From: Candidatus Uhrbacteria bacterium CG10_big_fil_rev_8_21_14_0_10_50_16
GTDB lineage: Bacteria; Patescibacteriota; Patescibacteriia; UBA9934; UBA11717
Direction: 5' to 3'
DNA length: 37,524 bases
Assembly: GCA_002774875.1 (NCBI GenBank)
Contig: PCYM01000003.1
Coordinates: forward strand, 1-37,524
Shown: positions 1 through 7,361 of the stretch, one piece after another
Layout of the letters: every line of letters begins with the position of its first letter
Numbering within the stretch: the first letter of the stretch is position 1
Notes under the pieces: generated by a model
What the model was told of the DNA's origin: nothing
The model's database searches: none
Seen by the model: the letters and a program-made list of their open reading frames with translations, nothing else
Translations under genes and position numbers: made by a program

Positions 1-17
1 CGAAGGAATCAAGGTCA

Positions 18-1106
18 CTAAATCTCCACCTGACTATTCTCTCCCACCACCATACTCTTTCCATGCGGCAAGGTATGTCGCTCATTAGAAATCACGGCAT
101 TTTTGCCAATAATACTGTCTACAATCATGGTGTCTGCCGTAATCTGAGCACCTTCCATAATAATCGAGTGCTGAATATGCGCACCCGACACACGGACACC
201 CGACCCCAACGTTGTGTGCGGTCCAATAAACGCGTGATCCAAATACACGTTATCTCCAATCACCACCGGCCCACGAATCAACACATCCTCGCCAAAAATA
301 CAGTCCTTGCCAATCTTCACACGACCTTGAATCCGCGTATCGTCCAATTTTGCAAGACTTGTATCGATCGTCGCCTCTTCCTGCGTTATCTCATTTAACA
401 ACAATTGGTTCCCCTCCAACAATGCCTCGGGAGTTCCAGTGTCCTTCCACCAACCAACCATAATCTGGTACCCCACGTTTCCATTCTGTACGATGAAGGT
501 ATTGATGTCGGCAATCTCATATTCTCCACGCGCAGACGGCACAATGTTTGCAAACGCTTGGAGATACACGGGCATCTTGTACAAATATAAGCCAGTTTGC
601 GCAAGGTTCGATGGTGGAACAGAAGGCTTTTCTCGAATCGCGATCAAACTTCCTTGACTGTCGAACTCCGGTACACCAAATCGTTCTGGGTCTGTCACCT
701 CCACAAACGCAAACGATGCATCCAATTGCTCGTTTACAAACTTATCGACCAACTGTTGCAAGGATCCCAATACCACGTTATCTCCAAAATACAACAACAC
801 GTCATCCTCTCCAATCCACTCCCGTGCGCTGTAGAGAATCTGCCCAACACCGCAGGCGCCTCCTTCTTGCTCCAAGTACGTCAATTGCAATCCCCGCGTA
901 GACCCATCTCCAAACACGGCACGCATGGATTCTACCTCTCCGGGATTCACATTGATTGCCACCTCTACAATCCCAACTTCCGCCACTTTTTTAAGGGCGT
1001 TGGCCAACATCGGCTCGTTTGCCAATGGAATAAGGTGTTTATTGAGGTTCCACGTAATCGGACGAAGACGCGTTCCCCTCCCTCCTGCCGTAATAATTGC
1101 TTTCAT
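18..1106 (-). CDS. rmlA: Glucose-1-phosphate thymidylyltransferase-like (RmlA long form)
   Basis: 362 aa. Sugar-nucleotide transferase expected to join dTTP and glucose-1-phosphate to give dTDP-glucose, the substrate of the dehydratase encoded two genes upstream. The N-terminus carries the nucleotide-binding signature GGRGTRLRP (residues 8-16) with the catalytic Arg and a following Lys (NKHLIP). The last ~120 residues are imperfect hexapeptide repeats (for example VVIGDN, AFIGPH) predicted to form a left-handed beta helix, typical of the long RmlA form rather than the ~290-aa short form. Start ATG at 1104-1106. An intrinsic-terminator-like hairpin lies only ~6 nt before the start, so expression probably depends on read-through. 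UTP or another sugar phosphate cannot be excluded as substrate. Confidence 0.82.
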   Translation of the reverse strand: MKAIITAGGRGTRLRPITWNLNKHLIPLANEPMLANALKKVAEVGIVEVAINVNPGEVESMRAVFGDGSTRGLQLTYLEQEGGACGVGQILYSAREWIGEDDVLLYFGDNVVLGSLQQLVDKFVNEQLDASFAFVEVTDPERFGVPEFDSQGSLIAIREKPSVPPSNLAQTGLYLYKMPVYLQAFANIVPSARGEYEIADINTFIVQNGNVGYQIMVGWWKDTGTPEALLEGNQLLLNEITQEEATIDTSLAKLDDTRIQGRVKIGKDCIFGEDVLIRGPVVIGDNVYLDHAFIGPHTTLGSGVRVSGAHIQHSIIMEGAQITADTMIVDSIIGKNAVISNERHTLPHGKSMVVGENSQVEI

Positions 1107-1111
1107 AAAGT

Positions 1112-1130
1112 AAAAAGGCTCTTTCGAGCC
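1112..1130 (-). terminator. Intrinsic terminator inside the dTDP-sugar operon
   Basis: On the minus strand GGCTC-GAAA-GAGCC (5-bp stem, GAAA tetraloop) is followed at once by TTTTT. It lies between the stop codon of the RmlD-like gene (1134-1136) and the ATG of the RmlA-like gene (1104-1106), so it ends or attenuates the upstream transcript and leaves rmlA downstream. Confidence 0.7.
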
Positions 1131-1133
1131 AGC

Positions 1134-1976
1134 TTACGTGATCTTCTTTGCATTTGCAAACTTTTCCATGGTGTCTTTTACAGCCTCGTAAACGGGACGC
1201 ATTTCAATCCCAAACTCCTCCAAACGCTCAGAAATAAGGTGATTATTAGATCGCCCCTTCTTGGCAAGGCCTTTTTGAACTAATTCATCGTTAGAAATCC
1301 AATTGGTAACATGCGTTGGATCCACAATCGTCTCATAGAGCTCCATGACTTGCTTATGACGAATGGTTCCTGGATTAGTGACATGAAAAATACCCGGCGC
1401 ACGTTTTTCTAATAGCTGATAAAACACGTCAACCATATCGTCAATCACCGTGGCACTATTTTCTACATCAATCACATGTTCATACGCAGCAAGTTTATCG
1501 ATCAAATTCCCTGGAGAAGAGATGTGATCGATCGGCATGCGGATACGACCAATGCCTACATTTGGAAGTGTCGACAAACACAAATCCGCGGCCCATTTTG
1601 TGCGCGAGTACGTTGGAATAGGGTTGCCAAAATCATTTTCCCGCCACGCGTGATCTGGATGAGGTGCATCACCGTAGTAGATACATCCAGAACCAACGTG
1701 CAGTAAATAGAGATTCTTTTCTGCACAAGCGTCGGCGATCAATAAAGGAAGAATCGTATTACCACGAATCGTTTCCAGTTGATGATCTTCACACCAATCC
1801 ACGTTAGGTCGTCCTTTAACCCCCGCAGTATTAAGCACCACATCCGGTTGATGCTTCTCCAATTCCGCCAAGACATCCTCTTTTGAGGCAATGCGGGTAT
1901 CTGACACAACTGCGTCGTCCCACGCATTTGCGCACCGATTGCCGATATACCCTCCTCCGATAATTAAAATCTTCAT
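1134..1976 (-). CDS. RmlD-like NAD(P)-dependent sugar-nucleotide reductase
   Basis: 280 aa, extended short-chain dehydrogenase/reductase. A Rossmann glycine motif GGGYIG begins at residue 7, Ser96 lies in VGSGCIY, and Tyr123/Lys127 form the YxxxK pair (YSRTK). The closest known group is dTDP-4-dehydrorhamnose reductase (RmlD) and plant UER-type epimerase-reductases, which reduce the 4-keto sugar made by RmlB. It starts 1 nt after the rfbB stop codon and is followed by a terminator. No separate RmlC 3,5-epimerase is in the window, so this protein may be bifunctional, RmlC may lie elsewhere, or the product may be a 6-deoxyhexose other than rhamnose. Confidence 0.7.
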   Translation of the reverse strand: MKILIIGGGYIGNRCANAWDDAVVSDTRIASKEDVLAELEKHQPDVVLNTAGVKGRPNVDWCEDHQLETIRGNTILPLLIADACAEKNLYLLHVGSGCIYYGDAPHPDHAWRENDFGNPIPTYSRTKWAADLCLSTLPNVGIGRIRMPIDHISSPGNLIDKLAAYEHVIDVENSATVIDDMVDVFYQLLEKRAPGIFHVTNPGTIRHKQVMELYETIVDPTHVTNWISNDELVQKGLAKKGRSNNHLISERLEEFGIEMRPVYEAVKDTMEKFANAKKIT

Positions 1977-1977
1977 A

Positions 1978-2994
1978 CTACTGTTCTAGGGTCTTATAGT
2001 AGGATTCGTAATACGTCTGATAGTCTCCATTCTTACAATGTTGCCACCACTCAGGGTGTTCCTTATACCACAGGATCGTTTTGCGCACACCCTCGTCAAA
2101 ATCAATCATTGGCTCCCAGCCGGTGTCCTGCTTTAACTTTGTAGGATCAAGGGCATAGCGACTGTCATGCTGTTTGCGATCGGCGACATACGTTTTGAGC
2201 GTATCGGGTTTCCCGAGCGTCTCCAAAATGACATCCGTAATCTGCTCCACCGATTTTTCTACTGTCGTTGCGATATTGTACGCCTCACCCACACGACCCT
2301 TTGTCAAAATCGCTTCAATCGCACGCGCATGATCCTCCACATGAATCCAGGGGCGACGATTCAAACTGCTCTTAAACAAAGGGAGTGGCTTATCCTCCAA
2401 TGCATTAGATGTAAACAAGGGGATCAACTTTTCTGGAAATTGATAAGGACCATAATTATTCTCACAATGGCTAATGGTTACTGGCAAACCAAACGTATAA
2501 TAATATGCCATCACGACGTGATTTGCGCTTGCTTTAGAGGCGTTATAAGGCGTTTTTGGCCGAAAAGCATCTGTCTCCTTAAACGATCGTTCTTCGTCCA
2601 ATGACAAATCTCCAAAGACCTCACACGTGGAGATATGGTGAAAACGTTTGACGTTGGCATCCTTTGCTGCCGCCAAAAAAATCTGCGTTCCCAAAACGTT
2701 GGTGCGAATAAACAAACCAGGATCCAAAATGGCACGATCGTTGTGTGACTCGGCCGCAAAATTCACTACGACATCGACGCCTTCCAACGCGTTACGCGCG
2801 GTGTCATAATCGCCAATGTCGCCTTTGATAAACGTATAGCGAGGATCTGCCTCTACATCTTTTAAATTCTCAAGATTGCCTGCGTACGTCAGCGCATCAT
2901 AATTGATAATCGTATCGTCTGCATGATTGGCTAACCAATAATGGATAAAATTCGATCCAATAAACCCTGCGCCTCCTGTGACAAGTAGTTTCAT
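1978..2994 (-). CDS. rfbB: dTDP-glucose 4,6-dehydratase (RmlB/RfbB family)
   Basis: 338 aa, the usual family length. N-terminal NAD-binding motif GGAGFIGSNF (residues 7-16), YxxxK pair at Tyr150/Lys154 (YNASK), and the family-typical NNYGPYQFPEKLIPL and VEDHARA segments. It should convert dTDP-glucose to dTDP-4-keto-6-deoxyglucose in the cytoplasm. The catalytic triplet usually read Thr-Asp-Glu is Thr123-Cys124-Glu125 here (STCEVFG), so the Asp normally acting as proton donor in the dehydration step is replaced by Cys. Either this subfamily uses another donor or the activity differs. It starts 1 nt after the HIT gene stop, in the same operon as the reductase and nucleotidyltransferase. Confidence 0.85.
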   Translation of the reverse strand: MKLLVTGGAGFIGSNFIHYWLANHADDTIINYDALTYAGNLENLKDVEADPRYTFIKGDIGDYDTARNALEGVDVVVNFAAESHNDRAILDPGLFIRTNVLGTQIFLAAAKDANVKRFHHISTCEVFGDLSLDEERSFKETDAFRPKTPYNASKASANHVVMAYYYTFGLPVTISHCENNYGPYQFPEKLIPLFTSNALEDKPLPLFKSSLNRRPWIHVEDHARAIEAILTKGRVGEAYNIATTVEKSVEQITDVILETLGKPDTLKTYVADRKQHDSRYALDPTKLKQDTGWEPMIDFDEGVRKTILWYKEHPEWWQHCKNGDYQTYYESYYKTLEQ

Positions 2995-2995
2995 A

Positions 2996-3424
2996 TTAGT
3001 TATCGAGTACGGTTTGAATTTTTTGTGCGTCCGCCGCTAACTCCTCGCGCGATCGATCCTGCTTTTTCCACGGATCATGATGGTCCCCCTGGTACCGTGG
3101 CAAAATATGTAAATGCGGATGAAAAACAGTCTGCCAAGCTGCTTCTCCGTTGTTCATGGTGAGATGAAATCCTTCCGCGCCGACAGCATTTGCCACGCTG
3201 GGTCCTATGCGATGTGCCACACGGAACGCGCGCGTCATAGACTCCTCACTGGCGTCGTAAAGATTTTTGGCATGTTCTTTTGGAATCACCAATACATGCC
3301 CAACGGCCACAGGCTCAATGTCCATAAATGCCAAGACATGCGTATCTTCATAGACCTTGATTGACGGGAGTTCGCCACGGACAATTTTGCAGAAAATACA
3401 GTCTTGCATACAAAATGTGATCAT
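2996..3424 (-). CDS. HIT-family nucleotide phosphohydrolase/transferase
   Basis: 142 aa from the start chosen here. Has the histidine triad His102-Pro-His104-Leu-His106 (FHPHLHILPR) and a zinc-type CxxC pair (Cys9, Cys12), with the HINT/FHIT fold pattern CIFCKIVRGELPS at the N-terminus. The family hydrolyses nucleotide-phosphoramidates or dinucleotides; the substrate is unknown. The frame is open further upstream, but ATG at 3422-3424 is preferred because it overlaps the stop of the small membrane gene as TAATG, which suggests translational coupling. ATG at 3407-3409 (MQDCIFC) is an alternative. Its place between membrane genes and dTDP-sugar genes may only reflect operon packing. Confidence 0.85.
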   Translation of the reverse strand: MITFCMQDCIFCKIVRGELPSIKVYEDTHVLAFMDIEPVAVGHVLVIPKEHAKNLYDASEESMTRAFRVAHRIGPSVANAVGAEGFHLTMNNGEAAWQTVFHPHLHILPRYQGDHHDPWKKQDRSREELAADAQKIQTVLDN

Positions 3425-3600
3425 TATTTTCTCACGAGCTGATTGTACCACCCAATAACCCCAATCAAAAACAGCAACAAAAACCAGTGCGGATTAAAGA
3501 CGCGCGTCACCATCGTTGGAACAAGCAGCTCCAAAATCACAAAAACCATCCAACTCAGGAGAGATGTGTAGGTCAGTGTTTTTGCGACAGAGGTTTTCAT
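3424..3600 (-). CDS. Small two-helix membrane protein (58 aa)
   Basis: Short frame from ATG at 3598-3600 to TAA at 3424-3426. The product begins MKTSVAKTLTYTSLLSW, has two hydrophobic stretches (about residues 12-30 and 38-50) separated by a short polar turn containing Arg-Val-Phe-Asn-Pro-His, and ends in a basic tail (NQLVRK). Its start overlaps the upstream stop as ATGA and its stop overlaps the downstream HIT start as TAATG, which strongly supports a real translated gene. I do not recognise a family. A role as a helper subunit of the neighbouring anchored protein or GT-C-like enzyme is inference from position only. Confidence 0.65.
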   Translation of the reverse strand: MKTSVAKTLTYTSLLSWMVFVILELLVPTMVTRVFNPHWFLLLFLIGVIGWYNQLVRK

Positions 3601-5087
3601 GTGTTTTTGCGTAACAATTTCTCAACAAGACGTTGCCAAATATCTCCCACAGATCGTGGCGACCGCGTAAAGGTCATCTCAATTTTGTGAACGTCCACGG
3701 TAGCCCCGCGTTCGGCAATGTTGGGAAGTGACAAAACAAATCGGTACGATCCGTCATTCAATCCCTGATCCGCATCCCCTCCCTCCTTCTCCAACGGCGG
3801 CAACCAAAACGTGGCTTGCCCCACCGTCCAGGGACCGTCCTGTGTTGTCTGTGGGTACGTTGCCAAGATGGTATCCACGCCAAGTTTATTAAGATTTATT
3901 CGATCTGATAGTTGTACTGGGTACGGATTAAAGAAGGCCTCCTGCGAAAATGCAATCCGACCATCTGTCACAACAAGTAAATCTCCTTTTGGAATCGTGA
4001 GCCTCGTGACGCCCACATGTTGATTCTCCACCGAGTACTGCTCATGCGGTACAGCGATCTCCACCTGCTGATCCCCAAGTATTACTGTCTGCACACCCTC
4101 CGCGTGACGCGTAAAGAGAGTGATGTGTTGCGCATCGGTCCAGAGCGTCACCGATCGCGGATCATCTAAATAGCCGACTTCGTCGCCCACGAACACATTT
4201 TTTGAATAGGTGAGCATGGGGAGCGTGGTAGAGAGTTCTCTCCAGTAAACATCGTTATCCGCGTTTAATTCCACTTTTACCAGCCCCGCACGCAATCCCA
4301 CAACGTCCAAATGGAGTGTGCGCCTATCCAGCGCGGCGTTTGTATCGTTCACCACACCATCGTCCTCCGCATGAACCTCCGCTACCAACTCATTCCCTTG
4401 GAACACACGAATCGCAACCGGATCTTCTCCGGGATTACGATTCATATCCATGTACATGGCGTCGATCGAGAATCCACGTCCGTTCGTGACCGTGACAAAT
4501 TCATGAAACCCACGTAGGGAAACCTGTGTCTGGCGCACCGAACCGTTACCCGTCCAAGCACGCGGCACAGAATTTTCTTCCGGTAGCGTGTAGTGATAGG
4601 TGGCAATTGAGGAAAGCGGCGGAGGGTCTTGTAACACATCTGAAATCTCACCGTAGTCGGCATGACGTTGATACAGCACAAGACTGTCCCGTCGTGTCTG
4701 TATCCAATTGAGTGCGTCGAGTGTTTTGTTGACGAGCGGTCGCAAATCAACCTGCCCCGCCACGGCATCTACGGTCGCCCCGAATTCAATCACCGGCTGA
4801 TTCTCCGTGCGCACCCATGTACGAATATCCACCGTCTCATAATTCCCTGGAGGCGTTACAGAAAGATAGACGGGATCTCCATCGATCGAGTAATACGCGT
4901 CACCGTCCTCAGTGATTTGCACGGCCCCCACACGTCCGGCAGGGCGCAGACCATGGACAAACGGAGAATTATCTTCCGCCTCCCAAGTGATTGTGTTTAT
5001 TCCATCCACATCTAAATACGTCCAAGCCACCCATGTAAAAAGGCACAGGGGAACGAGGATTATGAGCGTGTTTAAAAATGTCTTCAT
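3597..5087 (-). CDS. Membrane-anchored extracytoplasmic protein, unknown function
   Basis: 496 aa. One N-terminal hydrophobic segment (about residues 5-25, LNTLIILVPLCLFTWVAW) acts as signal peptide or anchor; the rest is hydrophilic and beta-rich by eye, with many short Val/Thr/Asp strands and no enzyme motif I recognise. A basic C-terminus (RLVEKLLRKNT) ends the protein. Start and stop are both ATGA overlaps, with the GT-C-like gene upstream and the small membrane gene downstream, so the three are probably translated together. The consistent pairing suggests an extracytoplasmic partner of the membrane glycosyltransferase, but this is inference. Could be a CPR-specific family. Confidence 0.6.
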   Translation of the reverse strand: MKTFLNTLIILVPLCLFTWVAWTYLDVDGINTITWEAEDNSPFVHGLRPAGRVGAVQITEDGDAYYSIDGDPVYLSVTPPGNYETVDIRTWVRTENQPVIEFGATVDAVAGQVDLRPLVNKTLDALNWIQTRRDSLVLYQRHADYGEISDVLQDPPPLSSIATYHYTLPEENSVPRAWTGNGSVRQTQVSLRGFHEFVTVTNGRGFSIDAMYMDMNRNPGEDPVAIRVFQGNELVAEVHAEDDGVVNDTNAALDRRTLHLDVVGLRAGLVKVELNADNDVYWRELSTTLPMLTYSKNVFVGDEVGYLDDPRSVTLWTDAQHITLFTRHAEGVQTVILGDQQVEIAVPHEQYSVENQHVGVTRLTIPKGDLLVVTDGRIAFSQEAFFNPYPVQLSDRINLNKLGVDTILATYPQTTQDGPWTVGQATFWLPPLEKEGGDADQGLNDGSYRFVLSLPNIAERGATVDVHKIEMTFTRSPRSVGDIWQRLVEKLLRKNT

Positions 5088-6790
5088 AGCGGTTTCCCTT
5101 CTAGAACCACGTCAAACTCTGCACGTTCAAATTGATAGAGCGTGAGCAAACCAATCTCCTCCACAGGGATTAACAACAGATGATTCGCGATTAACCGATC
5201 TTTGTGCAAGGAATCCAGGTCTTCTTGCGGAAACGTAATGCCAAGATAGTACAGAGACGCCCCTTGGTCTTCTACGGTCTGCATCATAAGCGGCAAGGCA
5301 GCATACGTTGTCTCACTGCGTAATGGATAAACAACCTGACGCGCAGGGAACAAAAACTTATCGGAACGATCCACAATAATCAAATCGTTTTCCTCGGTGA
5401 GATCCAATACGCGCTCGCGTTGATCCGTAAATGTTTGCAGGTTCTGCGCAATAAATGCCAGGCCTTCATCTCGACCAAAATTGGTAATCGTAAATCCCGT
5501 GTAGACAAATGCCACAATCCAAATACCTATAATCACTTGCTTCACCGCCTTACTTGAACGATGTTGCACACCACGGATAATTGCATAGGCCACAGGGACG
5601 GTCATTACAACGCTAATTGGCAACCAATAACGAATATAGGAGGTGCCAATCGTCACCGCAAGCGGGTCTGGGTTGTCGTGAATATTCCACGATCCATACA
5701 CCACAAAGAGATACACGGAGACTAATACCGCAGGCCAAACGCAACGCAACAACCTACGTCGGCGATCTGGAGAAAGCTTTTGCCAATCCACAAGCAATAA
5801 GATACATCCAAAAAGCGCAAACGCGGTCCAGAGCGCAAAAAACGTCATGTGAAAACTCACAACATTATTTGCAATATTTTGTTCATGAATACCAAATGGA
5901 AACAGCCGCGCTAGGAGTGGTTGAGAAAATCCAATCGGCTCCACTGTTTCGGTTACTTCCACCGTCACGGGGATTGGATCGCCCGACACCGTATACCCTG
6001 TTAAAAACGGACCGCCATAGACCGCATTGTTGGTGACGAGCATAAGAACAAGAGGAATGAGCACACCTGCAACAGCAAGAAGGTGCTCCGCAAATGGCTT
6101 CTTTTTTTGATACCACGCAACAAGAAGCAAAACTGGCAAGATCCAAATCGCTTCATTGGTACGCACAAAAATCGCCATCCCAAAACTTGCTCCGCCCAAA
6201 AAGATCATTAGCAAACGCCAAAAATCTGCCCGTTTTGGCATAACCTTGTTTGCCGCCACATACCAAGCAAAGACACCAAAAATCAACAACGACACAAAGA
6301 CAACATTTGGATGTAATCCGCGCGCCGTGAAGTACCACCATCCCGGATGCACCGCCAACGTGAGGGCGGCAACCCAACCCATTACCTCATTGTGTAGCAA
6401 TTTTTGAACAATTTGTTTCCAAGAAAAAACGGCAAATACAGAAATCAACGCGACCAGCATCCCCAACGTTTCTGTACGTGTTCCCACAAGAATGCTCAAT
6501 ACACGCAGCAGCCACGGAAGCCCCAGCCACGTACTTGGCACCAACATACCGTTTTGCACCAGGAGACTTCGAGGATGGACTAAGCCTCCTAGTGTGTCCG
6601 TGTAGGCGGCCGTTTGTGTGTAGTCACCACCGAATAGTGGAACATGCTCCACGGCAAAGGCTGCCGCCATTTCATCCGGTGCACTCCACACGCCACTCTG
6701 TGCGAGAGGAAACCATACGTACACAAAAAAAAGAACGGTCGCCGCAAGACCCGTTAACGCGCCTTTGAGCATACGCGAATTACGCGCCAT
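5084..6790 (-). CDS. Polytopic GT-C-like membrane glycosyltransferase (PMT/ArnT type)
   Basis: 568 aa with about ten or more predicted membrane helices. After the first helix the loop has WSAPDEMAAAFAVEHVP, resembling the acidic first-loop motif of GT-C enzymes (PMT, ArnT, GT39/GT83), and further helices alternate with short basic loops. The C-terminal ~130 residues are soluble. Such enzymes transfer a sugar from a polyprenyl-phosphate donor to a lipid or protein on the outer face of the membrane. Its ATG lies inside the 3' end of the CDP-alcohol phosphatidyltransferase gene (11-nt overlap); Met7 at 6770-6772 would remove the overlap. The specific acceptor is unknown. Confidence 0.6.
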   Translation of the reverse strand: MARNSRMLKGALTGLAATVLFFVYVWFPLAQSGVWSAPDEMAAAFAVEHVPLFGGDYTQTAAYTDTLGGLVHPRSLLVQNGMLVPSTWLGLPWLLRVLSILVGTRTETLGMLVALISVFAVFSWKQIVQKLLHNEVMGWVAALTLAVHPGWWYFTARGLHPNVVFVSLLIFGVFAWYVAANKVMPKRADFWRLLMIFLGGASFGMAIFVRTNEAIWILPVLLLVAWYQKKKPFAEHLLAVAGVLIPLVLMLVTNNAVYGGPFLTGYTVSGDPIPVTVEVTETVEPIGFSQPLLARLFPFGIHEQNIANNVVSFHMTFFALWTAFALFGCILLLVDWQKLSPDRRRRLLRCVWPAVLVSVYLFVVYGSWNIHDNPDPLAVTIGTSYIRYWLPISVVMTVPVAYAIIRGVQHRSSKAVKQVIIGIWIVAFVYTGFTITNFGRDEGLAFIAQNLQTFTDQRERVLDLTEENDLIIVDRSDKFLFPARQVVYPLRSETTYAALPLMMQTVEDQGASLYYLGITFPQEDLDSLHKDRLIANHLLLIPVEEIGLLTLYQFERAEFDVVLEGKPL

Positions 6791-7358
6791 ACGTCAACAC
6801 GCTTATAACCGCCAAAACCAGCGATAAGATGAGCACGACCATCCCAATAAATACGAGCGGTGGAAATTGAAATGCCATCGAAAAAAGAAGAAGCGTCACA
6901 CCCAGTACCTGCGTAAACATCTTGGTTTTCCCCCAACCGTTTGCCATAATATAGCCTCCGTCATGTTTATGACTCAGCGCACCTACGACAACCATAAGCT
7001 CAGAGAAGATAACAACGATCGTCAACCACCATCCAACGGTCGTCGTGATGACGATCACCGCAACGAGGGAAATGAGAATTTTATCCGCGATAGGGTCGTA
7101 CATAGACCCCCACTCCGTAACCTGATTACGTAACCGCGCAAGCGAGCCATCAATCACATCCGTAAATGCGACGAAGAGAAAAAATGGAATGGACCATTTA
7201 AGCGGTCCAACAGCCAATGCCCACATTACAAACGGCGTCAGCAAAAACCGCAATACCGTTACATGATTTGGCGTCACCCAGCGTGGCACGAACGGAATAA
7301 TCACATACTTCATTGCATGGTCGTGCCAGTAAAGTTTATTTGGATCTCGGTGGGTCAT
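6780..7358 (-). CDS. CDP-alcohol phosphatidyltransferase (PgsA-like)
   Basis: 192 aa, the usual length. Has the full family signature: Asp67, Asp70-Gly71, Ala74-Arg75, Gly84, Asp88 and Asp92, which bind metal and CDP-diacylglycerol, followed by several membrane helices. It should make a phospholipid headgroup (phosphatidylglycerol-phosphate or an inositol-type lipid) at the cytoplasmic membrane. ATG at 7356-7358 is chosen; a GAGGAA lies ~12 nt upstream. An in-frame TTG at 7386-7388 would add 10 residues. It is the first gene of the leftward operon and is transcribed divergently from the gene starting at 7362 or 7380. Lipid specificity cannot be read from sequence. Confidence 0.82.
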   Translation of the reverse strand: MTHRDPNKLYWHDHAMKYVIIPFVPRWVTPNHVTVLRFLLTPFVMWALAVGPLKWSIPFFLFVAFTDVIDGSLARLRNQVTEWGSMYDPIADKILISLVAVIVITTTVGWWLTIVVIFSELMVVVGALSHKHDGGYIMANGWGKTKMFTQVLGVTLLLFSMAFQFPPLVFIGMVVLILSLVLAVISVLTYGA

Positions 7359-7361
7359 ACC

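Noticed and set aside
597-1283. Plus-strand 228-codon frame across rmlA and rmlD
   Set aside because: Lies antisense to well-recognised genes and crosses their terminator; no domain.
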